DNA of 64,000 bases from Chitinophaga pinensis (GCA_902167325.1 LR632930.1:4154001-4218000); one strand, 5' to 3'; positions 53,217-62,470 are shown, counted from the stretch's first letter. Notes: generated by a model not told the origin, from the letters alone. A program made the numbers and translations.

Positions 53217-56200
53217 CTATAGTTTCATAATCATCCGCACGGTTTTATTCAACCCATCCGATACATGGATGAAGTAGAGATCGTGGCGGAGATGGGAAAG
53301 ATTGAGGCTTACGGTAGAAGTGCCCGCGCCTGCAGGAACAAAGGCATACGCCACCCGGTTACCCATCCGGTCGATCACATGGAAGGTATACGGACGGTTC
53401 AGCTTTTTATTGAGCCGCACGTTAATGGGACCGCGGGTAGGGTTGGGGTAGATGGTAATGTCTATAGGATCGCGTACCAACTCTACTCCCAGCACCAGGA
53501 TCATCTGTTCCGCCGTAGCCGTGTCGTAGTTTTCATTCCCTGCCTGAATGGCGCGGATCGTAACCAACCCTTCATCCAGCAGCTTCACCGAATTACCGGT
53601 AATAGTCGCTACACCGGATACTACCTCATACGTAACCGGCAAACCGGTGGATGCAGTGGCCTCCAGCGTTACCGTTTTAAGCCGGCGCTGCGGTTCTATT
53701 GCCGGGAAAGTGATGGTTTGTAATGCCTTCCGCACAGTGAAGGTTTGTTGTACCGAATCTGCCTCATACAAATCATTCCCCGGCTGTATGGCACGAACCG
53801 TTACTTCACCGGCACCGAGTATCGTTACGATGGAATCCTGCAATGAAACCGGTCCTGCAACAAGGCTATACGTAACGGGCAGTCCAACGGAGGAACCGGC
53901 ATGTAATACAAATGCCGTATCACCAAACACCTTATCGCCAACCGGGGTGAAATTCATTTCCTGTAATCCTTTCAGCACTTCAAATGTTTGCACGGAATCT
54001 GCCGCAAAGTAATTATCGTTGCCGGCAGCGGTAACCTTCACGGTTACGGTGCCCGGTGCCTGCAGCTGCAGACTGTTACCCGCCACTACCGCAGGGCCAT
54101 CCGTTACACTGAACGTTACCGGCAATCCGGTGGAAGATGTTGCATTCAGTGCCACTTCTCCTGTTCCATAACGCTGTGTGGGAATACTGTCGAATGTGAT
54201 GCTTTGCACTTTCTTTTCGATCAGCTCCCATTCTGCCAGCTGTGTGTTAGCCTCGCCGTTGTTAGCCGTAATATCCAGCCTGAAATACATATACGCCTTC
54301 TTCTGCACATCGAGCGGGTAAGATTGATTCAGCCCTCTCGAGGCAAAGGTTTCCCCGTTGCGCACATCGAGCGTATCCCAGGTAGTACCATCATTAGAAC
54401 CCAGCAGCCGCCAGTCTTTCGGATCACGTGCAGGCCGGTCGTTCCCGGAAGTGAGCGTATACCTTACAAGTATAGCCGGAGTGGCAGAAGCATACTGTAT
54501 CCAAAGGGCCGTTCTTCCACTACGGTAATATTTTGTAGCGGGGTTGTTATCAATGAGGGAAGGCAGATCTTCCGTGGGTTTGGATGGATTGGGGTATTGG
54601 CCGGTAATAATTCCGCCATTGTCCGTAACATCGAACTGGCCATACCGGATGCCGGTACGCACTTCTGTTGAGAAAGCGGTATCCCAGCCGGTATTAACCG
54701 ACCGTGCCTGCAGAACCAGGTTACCGGCCGGCGGGCTCATCCAGCGGTAGCCATAGGGTGCTGTGCTGTCCACAGCCACCAATACGCCATTACTGTAAAA
54801 AGTCACCGCCCGTACGGCCGACACGGAATCAATTGCTGTGGCAGACAGATCAACATAAACAGGACTAACATGCGAGGAGCCATTCACCGGTGCTGTAAGT
54901 GCCACGGAAGCGCCTGCAGGGTTGGCGCGAACCTGTACCGATGCCGTATCACTGCTGCGGCCGCTGGCGTCCACCGCATAGGCGGAAAGTATATGGCTGC
55001 CATAGGAGGCCTGCCATTCAACACTAAACGGCCGGCTGCTGTCTACCGCAAACTCAACTCCATCCACAAGGTATCGTACATAAGCAACGGTATCTGTCAA
55101 TGAAATCACTGCTACATCAAATTGAACAGGCATCCCAGCCTGCAGGATAGCACCGGGCAGGGGAGACTGTATCCCTACCACAGGAATGCTGCCACCGGCA
55201 TGGGTGCCAACATGGGAGCTGTCCATCAACAGCGCTTTTACCGGTGTGGCCAACAGTTGATCTGCTCCTACATCATAAGGCAGGCTCCGGGGCTGGCCAT
55301 CCATATCCACCGCTATCCCCGGCATTACTTCCGTAGCCATGCCAATAGCCGGACTACCCGGTTGCAGGTGAAAAGTACCCGTTACATCACGCGCCAGCAA
55401 AGGATCAGCCACGATATACGATGAGTCAGGCATATCACCCGCATTGTTGGTGAGGTTGTGGATGATATTGCCTTTCCATACCGGGTTGAGAGAGGGGCCC
55501 TGGATCTGCACCGCCTGCGCAGTACTGTTGGCAATGATGTTATAAGCCCCGGTAATGTAGGTAGAACCCAGTCCGTTTGTACGGGGAGCCTGGCGGATGT
55601 TGGTAGCATTGTTCACGAGGGTATTGAAAGCGATCAGCACACGATCGGGCCGGTCGTGCGAGGTAAGCGCCCCGCCTTCGGATACTTCTGCAGAGCCGTT
55701 ACCGATGTTAAGCGCAATGCTGCAGTTCTCGTAGTGATTGCTGTGAATGGTATGATCATCCCCGAAGATGCGGAGGCCGGGAGTATTCAGAAAGTAGTTG
55801 CCATACACCTGTGCAAAGTTGCCATGGCGCAGGGTAAACTGAGCCGGACTGTTCAGAAAAGTATTGTACCGGATGGTGATACCCGATACCTTCACCGACA
55901 GCGATTCATTTTCCCCGTCGCACTTTTCGAACAGGTTGTATTCGATGATGCTGTTGGTGGTAGACAGACTGAAGCCGCTCAGTCCGAACTGCACTGTTTC
56001 CGAGCCATTACCGCCACCGGGCCGCTGGTTGTAAAACCAGTTGTGATGCACCCAGATGCGGCGCGCAGCCTGACTACCCGAAGCACCCGGCCCACCGGAA
56101 GCATGAATGGAAAGGAACTGACCCAGTGCCGCCTTATCGCGGAAAGTGTTGTAAGCCAGCTCATGATCATCGCCCTGTACATTGAGGTTATCACCTTCGC

Positions 56201-56585
56201 CGGGCGTCTGGTACACATTGCGGATCAGCTTGCAGAAGGCAGTACCTCTGCCAATGACGGCCTTTCCGGCACTGTGCGTGAACAGGAAGCCCGAGATAAT
56301 GATGTGCGCGGCAGGAGATGCAATGGCGAATCCGCCGGTGCCCGTGATCTCCGCACCGCCCACTGTTTCCGCAGTGATGGTGATGGGCTGGGCTGCAGTG
56401 CCCTGCCGGTTGATGGTAATGTTGGAAGTGGCCATGTACACACCGTTGGCCAAAACAATCACATCACCCGGGGAGGCATTGTTGATAGCGCTCTGCAATG
56501 CAGGAAGTGTGTTTACGGGAATGATGGCTGCCATCGCTGAAGCAGCCCATAGCAGCAGTACTGCAAGGGGTAAAGTTTTCATCAT
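53217..56585 (-). CDS. Multidomain polysaccharide lyase family 6 protein, T9SS-exported
   Basis: 1122 residues. Signal peptide (LAVLLLWAASAMAA), then a PL6 parallel beta-helix (about 20-450) with NESLSVKVSGITIRYNTF and FTLRHGNFAQVYGNYF, giving the catalytic Lys and Arg typical of PL6. Next an Ig-like region (about 470-640), an F5/8-type discoidin domain (about 660-795; YPLDVQKKAYMYFRLDI), three MBG-like repeats of about 80 residues each (about 797-1040; GLPVTFSVTDGPA, GLPVTYSLVAGPV, GLPVTYEVVSGVA) and a Por secretion sorting domain (IYPNPTRGPINVRL). PL6 enzymes cleave alginate or chondroitin-type chains; which one is not evident. No polysaccharide-utilisation neighbours. Confidence 0.92.
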   Translation of the reverse strand: MMKTLPLAVLLLWAASAMAAIIPVNTLPALQSAINNASPGDVIVLANGVYMATSNITINRQGTAAQPITITAETVGGAEITGTGGFAIASPAAHIIISGFLFTHSAGKAVIGRGTAFCKLIRNVYQTPGEGDNLNVQGDDHELAYNTFRDKAALGQFLSIHASGGPGASGSQAARRIWVHHNWFYNQRPGGGNGSETVQFGLSGFSLSTTNSIIEYNLFEKCDGENESLSVKVSGITIRYNTFLNSPAQFTLRHGNFAQVYGNYFLNTPGLRIFGDDHTIHSNHYENCSIALNIGNGSAEVSEGGALTSHDRPDRVLIAFNTLVNNATNIRQAPRTNGLGSTYITGAYNIIANSTAQAVQIQGPSLNPVWKGNIIHNLTNNAGDMPDSSYIVADPLLARDVTGTFHLQPGSPAIGMATEVMPGIAVDMDGQPRSLPYDVGADQLLATPVKALLMDSSHVGTHAGGSIPVVGIQSPLPGAILQAGMPVQFDVAVISLTDTVAYVRYLVDGVEFAVDSSRPFSVEWQASYGSHILSAYAVDASGRSSDTASVQVRANPAGASVALTAPVNGSSHVSPVYVDLSATAIDSVSAVRAVTFYSNGVLVAVDSTAPYGYRWMSPPAGNLVLQARSVNTGWDTAFSTEVRTGIRYGQFDVTDNGGIITGQYPNPSKPTEDLPSLIDNNPATKYYRSGRTALWIQYASATPAILVRYTLTSGNDRPARDPKDWRLLGSNDGTTWDTLDVRNGETFASRGLNQSYPLDVQKKAYMYFRLDITANNGEANTQLAEWELIEKKVQSITFDSIPTQRYGTGEVALNATSSTGLPVTFSVTDGPAVVAGNSLQLQAPGTVTVKVTAAGNDNYFAADSVQTFEVLKGLQEMNFTPVGDKVFGDTAFVLHAGSSVGLPVTYSLVAGPVSLQDSIVTILGAGEVTVRAIQPGNDLYEADSVQQTFTVRKALQTITFPAIEPQRRLKTVTLEATASTGLPVTYEVVSGVATITGNSVKLLDEGLVTIRAIQAGNENYDTATAEQMILVLGVELVRDPIDITIYPNPTRGPINVRLNKKLNRPYTFHVIDRMGNRVAYAFVPAGAGTSTVSLNLSHLRHDLYFIHVSDGLNKTVRMIMKL

Positions 56586-56726
56586 GTGGAATCGAGGTTT
56601 TAATAAAAGCTTTCATAGCACCGGAGGGCGCCGGCTGCAGAACGTGGAATAGACATATGTAATTTCCGGAATAAGGGGCTGCCGGAGTGATAGGATTTTC
56701 GCTTTAACCGTTAGGATATTGTTATG

Positions 56727-57380
56727 CTATAAAATAACATCTACCCATTGCTTCGTTTCTGCCGTAAGCAGTGATATCACATCTTTCTTCCCGGCTTTGA
56801 ATGAATGATCCGCGCCTTCCAGTTTCACCAGCGTTGCCTTGGGTAATCCACTGCAAACTTCCTCAATTAGCTCCCAGGTGGCCAGGGCATCTTTCGAGCC
56901 TTGCAGGAACAACATAGGGATGAGGATGGACTGTAAATGCGCAGCACGGTCAGTAGAAGGTTTACCGGCAGCATGCAGCGGGAAACCATAGAAGATAACG
57001 CCTTTCACGGGACTTTCAGGATGTTCGGACAAGTACTGAGAAGTCATTCTCCCTCCAAACGATTTACCGGCAGCAAACAAGGGAATACCCGGAGCGATGG
57101 AACGCGCCTTTTCGATAGCCGCTGCAATGGTGGCATGCGCCACAGCCGGCGTATCCGGCCGCTTCTTATGTTGTTCGGTAAAAGGGAAATTGAAACGAAG
57201 TGTGGCAATACCTGCACCAGCCAGTGATGTAGCCAGCGTTTCCATAAACACATGATCCATATTCGCCCCGGCACCATGCGCTAATGTGAGGACGCATACA
57301 GGTTTGGAAGGGGCCATGTACCTGGCGGACACGGAACCTATAGCGGGTGATACTTTGATCTTGAGGGATTTGGTGCTCAT
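56727..57380 (-). CDS. KANL3/Tex30-type alpha/beta hydrolase
   Basis: 217 residues. VLTLAHGAGANMDHVFM (oxyanion region), nucleophile elbow FAAGKSFGGRMTSQYL, Asp in FLQGSKDALAT and His in LEGADHSFKAGKKD mark the KANL3/Tex30-like hydrolase family, related to dienelactone hydrolases. Cytoplasmic, no signal peptide. Substrate unknown. It lies downstream of the choice-of-anchor I gene but a terminator-like hairpin separates them. Confidence 0.88.
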   Translation of the reverse strand: MSTKSLKIKVSPAIGSVSARYMAPSKPVCVLTLAHGAGANMDHVFMETLATSLAGAGIATLRFNFPFTEQHKKRPDTPAVAHATIAAAIEKARSIAPGIPLFAAGKSFGGRMTSQYLSEHPESPVKGVIFYGFPLHAAGKPSTDRAAHLQSILIPMLFLQGSKDALATWELIEEVCSGLPKATLVKLEGADHSFKAGKKDVISLLTAETKQWVDVIL

Positions 57381-57410
57381 AACGGAAAATTACTCCCTTT
57401 CCCGCAAAAG

Positions 57411-57441
57411 AAAAAACCGGCCCGCGTAATGCGAAGCCGGC
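57411..57441 (-). terminator. Terminator after the choice-of-anchor I gene
   Basis: GCCGG and CCGG(T) arms with partly paired interior (on the minus strand) are followed by TTTTTT. Imperfect but well placed, 24 bases beyond the stop. Confidence 0.65.
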
Positions 57442-57464
57442 AACTGCTATCATGGCAAGGGATG

Positions 57465-58976
57465 TTACTTTTTAGGGGAGAATACCCTGATCACCCCGTC
57501 ATCTTCACTACTCACAATGAGGAGACTTTTCTTCGAAGGACTATTCTTCGCATCCACGAACAACACACCTTCCGGCGCATCACCCGTTTTAACGATATGG
57601 AGGAAGCCGGGAGCGAGGGGATTGGAAACATCGTAAATGGCCACAGCATCCACCCGTTCCAAACCCATAAAGGCAATGGACCGGTTGCCCATGGTACCGA
57701 TAGCGATGCCTTCCGGCTCTACGCTCTTATCATCACTGCGGGCATCATCATAAATACCCGCTTCTTTGGCTTTCACATCCAGCTCATTTTTACTGTCGAA
57801 CAGGAGGGCACCCGTGTTGCCATTCCATACCGAGAAGGAGCGTGCCCCGAAGGAATACAGGGCCTCGTACAGTCCGTCGTTATTGGCATCACCCAGGGTT
57901 TTGGTTACAGTGAGCCTGCCGAGGGCGCTTTCTGCTTTCAGTGCGGCAGCATCAGGGAACACAGCGGGATCGAGCTGCAGGTCTTTTACCCGGGTATTTT
58001 CTGCATAAGCATCCCATTCCCGCACATCTCCTTCATTCACCGTGAAAAGGTAAGGTACACCGGCGCTATTGAGCAATACGGCCATGGCATCGGGCTGGTA
58101 CATACCTTTTACGGGTACTTTCTTAAAAGTAACACCACCATCTTTATCGGAAACATCGATGGCATTCGCATCGGTGTTGTAGTCTTTAAAGCCGAGGGGG
58201 AATATTTCAGTGATGGATTTACCTGTCAGGTCTATTTTGGCGATGCCATTGTTTTCCTGCAGCGTAACCCAGGCGGTTTTGGAATCAGGAGCCACCGTGA
58301 TGTATTCCGGCTCTACGTTCTGTGCAAAGGTACCCGGCCCGAAGATCCGGAAACCTTTGAGTGCAAGGGCAGCCTGCTGCGGAGCAAACCCGCTAAAGTC
58401 GAGGGTGGTTAAGGTGTAGTTGTCGTTAACATTGATGATGGAAACGGAGCCAACAGGGTCTGCAGCATAATCGGTGGCAGGCTCACCTTCGTTGGCGGTA
58501 AGTATCCATTTACCATCGGGGGAGAAAGTCACCATATCGGGCATAGCGCCTACGGTGATGGTTTTGATCAGGGAGTTATCGCTGGTATTGTATACATCCA
58601 CACGGCCGGCGGCAGTTTTATTAATGCCTTCAATGGCAGCGGCCAGCTTGCCATTGTAAACGGCCACACTGTTCACGACGCCTCCGGCAGGGAGGATGTC
58701 TTTCTTCAGGTCTGTGATTTTAGTTGGATCGGAGAGGTCCAGCACTTTGATCATGTTGGCACCATCGTTCTTTACCACAAACAGGCGTTTGGTGGCAGGA
58801 TCGTAAGCACTGATTTCAGCAGCGCCCTTAGTCCCGATATCGATCATCCCGATCTCTTCGAAAGAAGCGGGGTCTTCCATCAACGGGGTATCGGGGTTCT
58901 TTACGTCATCTTTGGAACAGGCGGCAAATGCCAGGCTTGCAGCCACCGGCAACAGGAACTTGATTTTAGTACGCAT
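57465..58976 (-). CDS. Choice-of-anchor I family lipoprotein (beta-propeller, esterase-like)
   Basis: 503 residues, lipobox SLAFAAC-SKDD. The domain is an all-beta propeller of the choice-of-anchor I type: AEISAYDPATKRLFVV, GAMPDMVTFSPDGKWILTANEGEP, AYAENTRVKDLQLDP, DDKSVEPEGIAIG, ending GDAPEGVLFVDAKNSPSKKSLLIVSSEDDG. Related proteins are annotated as alkaline-phosphatase- or phytase-like and occur with phosphate-starvation genes. Two 7-bp direct repeats with 4-bp spacing upstream resemble a PhoB box, consistent with that idea. Enzyme activity is not proven from sequence. Confidence 0.85.
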   Translation of the reverse strand: MRTKIKFLLPVAASLAFAACSKDDVKNPDTPLMEDPASFEEIGMIDIGTKGAAEISAYDPATKRLFVVKNDGANMIKVLDLSDPTKITDLKKDILPAGGVVNSVAVYNGKLAAAIEGINKTAAGRVDVYNTSDNSLIKTITVGAMPDMVTFSPDGKWILTANEGEPATDYAADPVGSVSIINVNDNYTLTTLDFSGFAPQQAALALKGFRIFGPGTFAQNVEPEYITVAPDSKTAWVTLQENNGIAKIDLTGKSITEIFPLGFKDYNTDANAIDVSDKDGGVTFKKVPVKGMYQPDAMAVLLNSAGVPYLFTVNEGDVREWDAYAENTRVKDLQLDPAVFPDAAALKAESALGRLTVTKTLGDANNDGLYEALYSFGARSFSVWNGNTGALLFDSKNELDVKAKEAGIYDDARSDDKSVEPEGIAIGTMGNRSIAFMGLERVDAVAIYDVSNPLAPGFLHIVKTGDAPEGVLFVDAKNSPSKKSLLIVSSEDDGVIRVFSPKK

Positions 58977-59018
58977 GAATCTATGTAGGTTTTAGACCGC
59001 GCAAGAGTATCAAGTTCC

Positions 59019-59036
59019 TGTGACCGCATTGTGACC
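59019..59036 (-). promoter_or_regulatory. PhoB-box-like direct repeat before the choice-of-anchor I gene
   Basis: On the minus strand GGTCACA-ATGC-GGTCACA: two identical 7-mers with a 4-base spacer (11-bp step), the architecture of a Pho box (CTGTCAT-N4-CTGTCAT), about 43-60 bases before the ATG. Confidence 0.45.
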
Positions 59037-59082
59037 ATAAGGTTATCAGATTGTTATGTATGCAACCCGGGCTATTATTGCG

Positions 59083-60165
59083 TTACTTATCCAGCCCTTT
59101 TTCCCGTAACCATTCAGACATGAGGTCCGCAATGGCAATATTGTTCAGGTCGGAGAATGGGAAGTGTGTATTGCCGGTAATGCCGATCTCAGGTAGATGC
59201 ACCACGGTTACATCGCCCCCCAGTTTATTCACCGCATCCCTCCACAGCCGGGCCATGGCAAGCCTTGCCCGCCAGCCATCAGCCCCGGGATTGGGATCTG
59301 GCTTAACAGGGATATTATCACCGTAATAGATCACAATAGGGATCTTCGTCAGCTTCTCAAACTCCGCTTTTGTAACGGTTTCTGCTTTCAGCGGGCCTGA
59401 TGAGCTTTCGATGGGCGCGGGCACTTCCCCTTCGGGGAACGGGAAGCCGGAACCCGGTTCATAGCAAACGATGGCGCGAACGTTGGCGTTCTTCATCGCA
59501 GTTATCCAGCCAAAGCCTCCGGAATGAGAATGCGTTACCAGCACCATAGGCCCGAGTTTATCGGCCAGTGCGGAAGTGGCATCCGTCACTACTTTGGTAT
59601 CTATCGGACCAATATTAGGTGTCATTGACCGGAAGTATTGCTCCAAAGTGGCGGTATCTTTTGAGAACTGTACACCCGGAAAGTAGTTGGGCCATATCCC
59701 TACCCGGAACGTACCAAACCAGGTCTGCTCATCGGGAACAGGGGAGATGGTACCTTCTGCCATACTGCGCGCGGCATTGCCACGGCGGGGCTGGTCCATG
59801 AGGTATACGCTATGCCCGCGCCGCAGGAATATATTCTGGAAACCCTCCCGTCCGTCGGGGGTGGTTTCCCAGGTTTTGGAGAACTGCCCTATACCATGCC
59901 AGAACACCAGCGGCAGTTTTTTGGCTTTAACCGGTTTCTGGTAAAAAATGTATGCATGATCGCCGTGGAAGGTTTGTCCTTCAGGGGTACGTTTTATCGG
60001 GTCATACGTACCCGGATTCGTTTTTACGGTTCCCCCCACGGTAAAGCTGCCCTGTTCTGCAATCATGAGGGGCTTTTGCTTCTTCACCGCCTGTGCCATT
60101 ACATGCCCGCCGGGTATAGTTGCCAGTACGAAGACTATTGCCAATGGTATGCTTTGTTTCATCAT
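59083..60165 (-). CDS. Exported alpha/beta-fold hydrolase
   Basis: 360 residues with a Sec signal peptide (IPLAIVFVLATIPGGHVMAQ). Hydrolase features: LPLVFWHGIGQFSKTWE, YLMDQPRRGNAARS, nucleophile elbow VLVTHSHSGGFGW and C-terminal His in GITGNTHFPFSDLNN. The DQPRRG motif is common in this uncharacterised esterase group. Last gene of a three-gene operon with an exported carboxymuconolactone-decarboxylase-like protein (4 bases upstream) and an NTF2-like protein; substrate unknown. Confidence 0.88.
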   Translation of the reverse strand: MMKQSIPLAIVFVLATIPGGHVMAQAVKKQKPLMIAEQGSFTVGGTVKTNPGTYDPIKRTPEGQTFHGDHAYIFYQKPVKAKKLPLVFWHGIGQFSKTWETTPDGREGFQNIFLRRGHSVYLMDQPRRGNAARSMAEGTISPVPDEQTWFGTFRVGIWPNYFPGVQFSKDTATLEQYFRSMTPNIGPIDTKVVTDATSALADKLGPMVLVTHSHSGGFGWITAMKNANVRAIVCYEPGSGFPFPEGEVPAPIESSSGPLKAETVTKAEFEKLTKIPIVIYYGDNIPVKPDPNPGADGWRARLAMARLWRDAVNKLGGDVTVVHLPEIGITGNTHFPFSDLNNIAIADLMSEWLREKGLDK

Positions 60166-60169
60166 CCTG

Positions 60170-60898
60170 TTACTTGTTTTTATTATTGAGGACTTCCTTC
60201 AAAACCGCATCTGCATTATCTGCTGCAGTATCGCTAATGGTGGTGCGGATGACCGTTATATACTGTTGCAGTTGCGCGGGTGTGATACCGATATGCAGGC
60301 AGATATTCATATGGCTCGTGAGCATAGGCTCCACACCTCCGATAGCGGCCAGCACAGCAATGGTGACCAGTTCCCTTTCGGCATAGGTCAACACATCGCG
60401 CTCAAATATATCCGCAAACAGGTGCTCTTTAAGGAACACTTCTATTTCGGGAGAGAATGCGGCATAGCCCGTCTTAGGCCCTTCTTGCGGTGCGCCGGTT
60501 AATTTGCCGAGCACCTCCTTTCCCCGTTCGTATTTACTGCGGCTGTCATTAATCGGAGCAGCAACAGCACCCCATTCATCCCGGATGCCTTTCGCTTTCC
60601 GTTCTTCCAGCACTGCCATAAGTGTTTGCAATCCGCGTATGCTGCGGGGGAAGCCGGCATAGGCGTATAAATGTACCATCACTTCCTTTGCCTGATTAAC
60701 CGTGATACCAGCGTTCAGTCCGGCATGGAGTACGGGCTTCAATTGCTGCAGTTCCCCGCTGGCAGCCAGGGCCGCCATGGCTACGATCTGTTGCTGGCCA
60801 TTGCTTAATGCAGTATCGGTGCCCTGCTTACTTTGTGCGGCAATACCGGCTATACTGCCGAACAAACACATCATCAGTTGTAAGATTCTTATTTTCAT
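60170..60898 (-). CDS. Exported carboxymuconolactone decarboxylase-family protein (two CMD domains)
   Basis: 242 residues. A signal peptide (MMCLFGSIAGIAAQ) precedes two CMD/AhpD-like helical domains: QQQIVAMAALAASGELQQLKPVLHAGLNAGITVNQAKEVMVHLYAYAGFP (about 35-85) and LTYAERELVTIAVLAAIGGVEP with the His in SHMNICLHIGIT (about 170-215). No C-x-x-C pair, so AhpD-type peroxidase chemistry is unlikely. Family members are usually cytoplasmic; export is unusual. Middle gene of the AraC-linked operon. Confidence 0.88.
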   Translation of the reverse strand: MKIRILQLMMCLFGSIAGIAAQSKQGTDTALSNGQQQIVAMAALAASGELQQLKPVLHAGLNAGITVNQAKEVMVHLYAYAGFPRSIRGLQTLMAVLEERKAKGIRDEWGAVAAPINDSRSKYERGKEVLGKLTGAPQEGPKTGYAAFSPEIEVFLKEHLFADIFERDVLTYAERELVTIAVLAAIGGVEPMLTSHMNICLHIGITPAQLQQYITVIRTTISDTAADNADAVLKEVLNNKNK

Positions 60899-60919
60899 CA
60901 GTTAATTATTTAGTGCAGC

Positions 60920-61357
60920 CTACCGGGTAAGCAGCCGCGTGAATGACAGGGAACCCAGCTTCCATTGCCCGTTTTGCCGTATATACACTTCCGTGACCAC
61001 AAAGGGATTGGTCACTTCATTACCACCCACTACCGCCAGCAGAGTGATCCGGTTTAACAGGATAGCGGTTTCACCAATGATCTGCACAGATGCTTCATGG
61101 ATATCAGCCTGCTTGTAATGAATACCGCCCGACTGGATAACACCCAGCTCCTGATCCCGGTTCATGGAACCGCCCATATGAACGAACACCGCCTTTTCAT
61201 GGAACAGGGCAGAAAGGGTGTCTGTCTTTTTCTCCGACATCCACCGCCACTTGTTCTTCGACAGGGTCAGTATTTCCTGTTCCACACCTGCCGTTTGGGC
61301 GAGAGCGGCCTGCATACTAAGCATATAAGTTAAAAAAGTAAAAATGACTGCTTTCAT
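60920..61357 (-). CDS. Exported NTF2-like (SnoaL/DUF4440) protein
   Basis: 145 residues from ATG 61357, signal peptide FTFLTYMLSMQAALAQ. The NTF2-like cone fold is seen in NKWRWMSEKKTDTLSALFHEKAVFVHMGGSMNRDQEL and in the final strands VVTEVYIRQNGQWKLGSLSF. Such proteins bind small molecules or act as isomerases/dehydratases. First gene of the operon divergent from araC; the start chosen avoids an upstream open frame that crosses the AraC promoter region. Confidence 0.85.
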   Translation of the reverse strand: MKAVIFTFLTYMLSMQAALAQTAGVEQEILTLSKNKWRWMSEKKTDTLSALFHEKAVFVHMGGSMNRDQELGVIQSGGIHYKQADIHEASVQIIGETAILLNRITLLAVVGGNEVTNPFVVTEVYIRQNGQWKLGSLSFTRLLTR

Positions 61358-61385
61358 GTAAAAATGAGTTTTTGCGTTGAATAAT

Positions 61386-61401
61386 AGGGTAGTAGTACCC
61401 T
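61386..61401. promoter_or_regulatory. Short palindrome in the araC/NTF2 divergent promoter region
   Basis: AGGGTA-GTAG-TACCCT lies 29 bases before the NTF2-like start, in the region that must control the exported-enzyme operon. Candidate regulator site, unproven. Confidence 0.35.
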
Positions 61402-61506
61402 GCAAAAGTCGGCCTAAAACAACGGGCGGATGTATATGGATTACAGGATTGTCTACCAATATCACTGTTATAGCCTGTTGCATGCCCGCCGGATAGCTCT
61501 TTACCC

Positions 61507-61514
61507 TACCTTTG
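61507..61514 (+). promoter_or_regulatory. -7 box (TACCTTTG) of the AraC gene
   Basis: Perfect TAnnTTTG 18 bases before the ATG at 61533; no well-spaced -33 box found, as could be the case for an activated promoter. Confidence 0.6.
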
Positions 61515-61532
61515 GATAGTAAATCCGATAAT

Positions 61533-62429
61533 ATGGGAGCTATCGTAAGATTCGACACCGTACATCAGTACAACGCGTTCAATAACCACGAAACCCTGCA
61601 TCCGCTGGTGAGTGTGATAGACCTGTCCAAGGCAGCGCCGCGGCAATATTCCCGCATGAGCTATGGCTTTTACACTATTTTCCTGAAGGATGTGGTGTGC
61701 GGGGATCTGCGGTATGGAAAGCAGTACTACGATTATCAGGAAGGTACACTTATATTCCTTGCGCCCGATCAGCAGATCGGCGTGGAGAACAAAGGGGAGT
61801 ATTATCAGCCACAGGGCTACGCACTAGTATTCCATTCCGATCTGTTACTCGGCACCCCGCTGGGACAGAAAATGAGCGAATACTCCTTCTTCCGCTATGA
61901 GGCGAATGAAGCCCTGCACCTCTCGGAGCGGGAAAGGCAGATTGTGCTCGATTGTTTCGCTAAGATCAAATATGAGCTGGAGCATTCGGTAGACAAGCAC
62001 AGCCGCCAGCTCATCGTCTCCAATATTGAACTGTTCCTGAACTACTGCACCCGTTTTTACGACCGCCAGTTCATTACCCGAGACACGGTACACCGGGGCA
62101 TACTGGAGAAATTTGAACAGCTGCTCAACAATTACCTGCAATCAGACCTTCCCCAGCAGCTGGGCCTGCCTTCAGTGGCCTATTGCGCGCAGGAGCTGCA
62201 CCTTTCCCCCAATTACTTCGGTGATCTGGTAAAGAAAGAAACCGGGAAGTCGGCACAGGAATACATCCAGTCGAAACTGATGGATGCTGCCAAGTTTAAA
62301 CTTGCTGACCCGGATAAAACCATCAATGAGATTGCCTATGAACTGGGGTTTAAGTACCCCCAGCATTTCAGCCGGCTGTTTAAGCAGCGGGTAGGCAATA
62401 CACCGGTAGCGTACCGCAATAACAACTGA
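61533..62429 (+). CDS. AraC-family transcriptional regulator
   Basis: 298 residues from ATG 61533 (MGAIVRFDTVHQY). N-terminal cupin-like ligand domain (about 20-150, GTLIFLAPDQQIGVENKGEYYQPQGYALVF) and C-terminal AraC-type double HTH (about 200-298; LHLSPNYFGDLVKKETGKSAQEYIQ, TINEIAYELGFKYPQHFSRLFKQRVGNTP). Probably controls the divergent operon of exported NTF2-, CMD- and hydrolase-type proteins. Effector unknown. Confidence 0.92.
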   Translation: MGAIVRFDTVHQYNAFNNHETLHPLVSVIDLSKAAPRQYSRMSYGFYTIFLKDVVCGDLRYGKQYYDYQEGTLIFLAPDQQIGVENKGEYYQPQGYALVFHSDLLLGTPLGQKMSEYSFFRYEANEALHLSERERQIVLDCFAKIKYELEHSVDKHSRQLIVSNIELFLNYCTRFYDRQFITRDTVHRGILEKFEQLLNNYLQSDLPQQLGLPSVAYCAQELHLSPNYFGDLVKKETGKSAQEYIQSKLMDAAKFKLADPDKTINEIAYELGFKYPQHFSRLFKQRVGNTPVAYRNNN

Positions 62430-62446
62430 TCCTCCACTTACAATAT

Positions 62447-62470
62447 AAAGGGCCGCCCATGCGGCCTTTT
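62447..62470 (+). terminator. Terminator after the AraC gene
   Basis: GGCCGC (62451-62456) and GCGGCC (62461-62466) with a 4-base loop and flanking AAAG/TTTT. Confidence 0.8.

Noticed and set aside
55458..56540. 360-codon open frame antisense to the PL6 lyase
   Set aside because: Opposite strand of a well-supported domain; no recognisable family and no promoter-like sequence before it.
57429..58412. 327-codon open frame antisense to the choice-of-anchor I gene
   Set aside because: Overlaps a clear lipoprotein gene; composition is that of a shadow frame.
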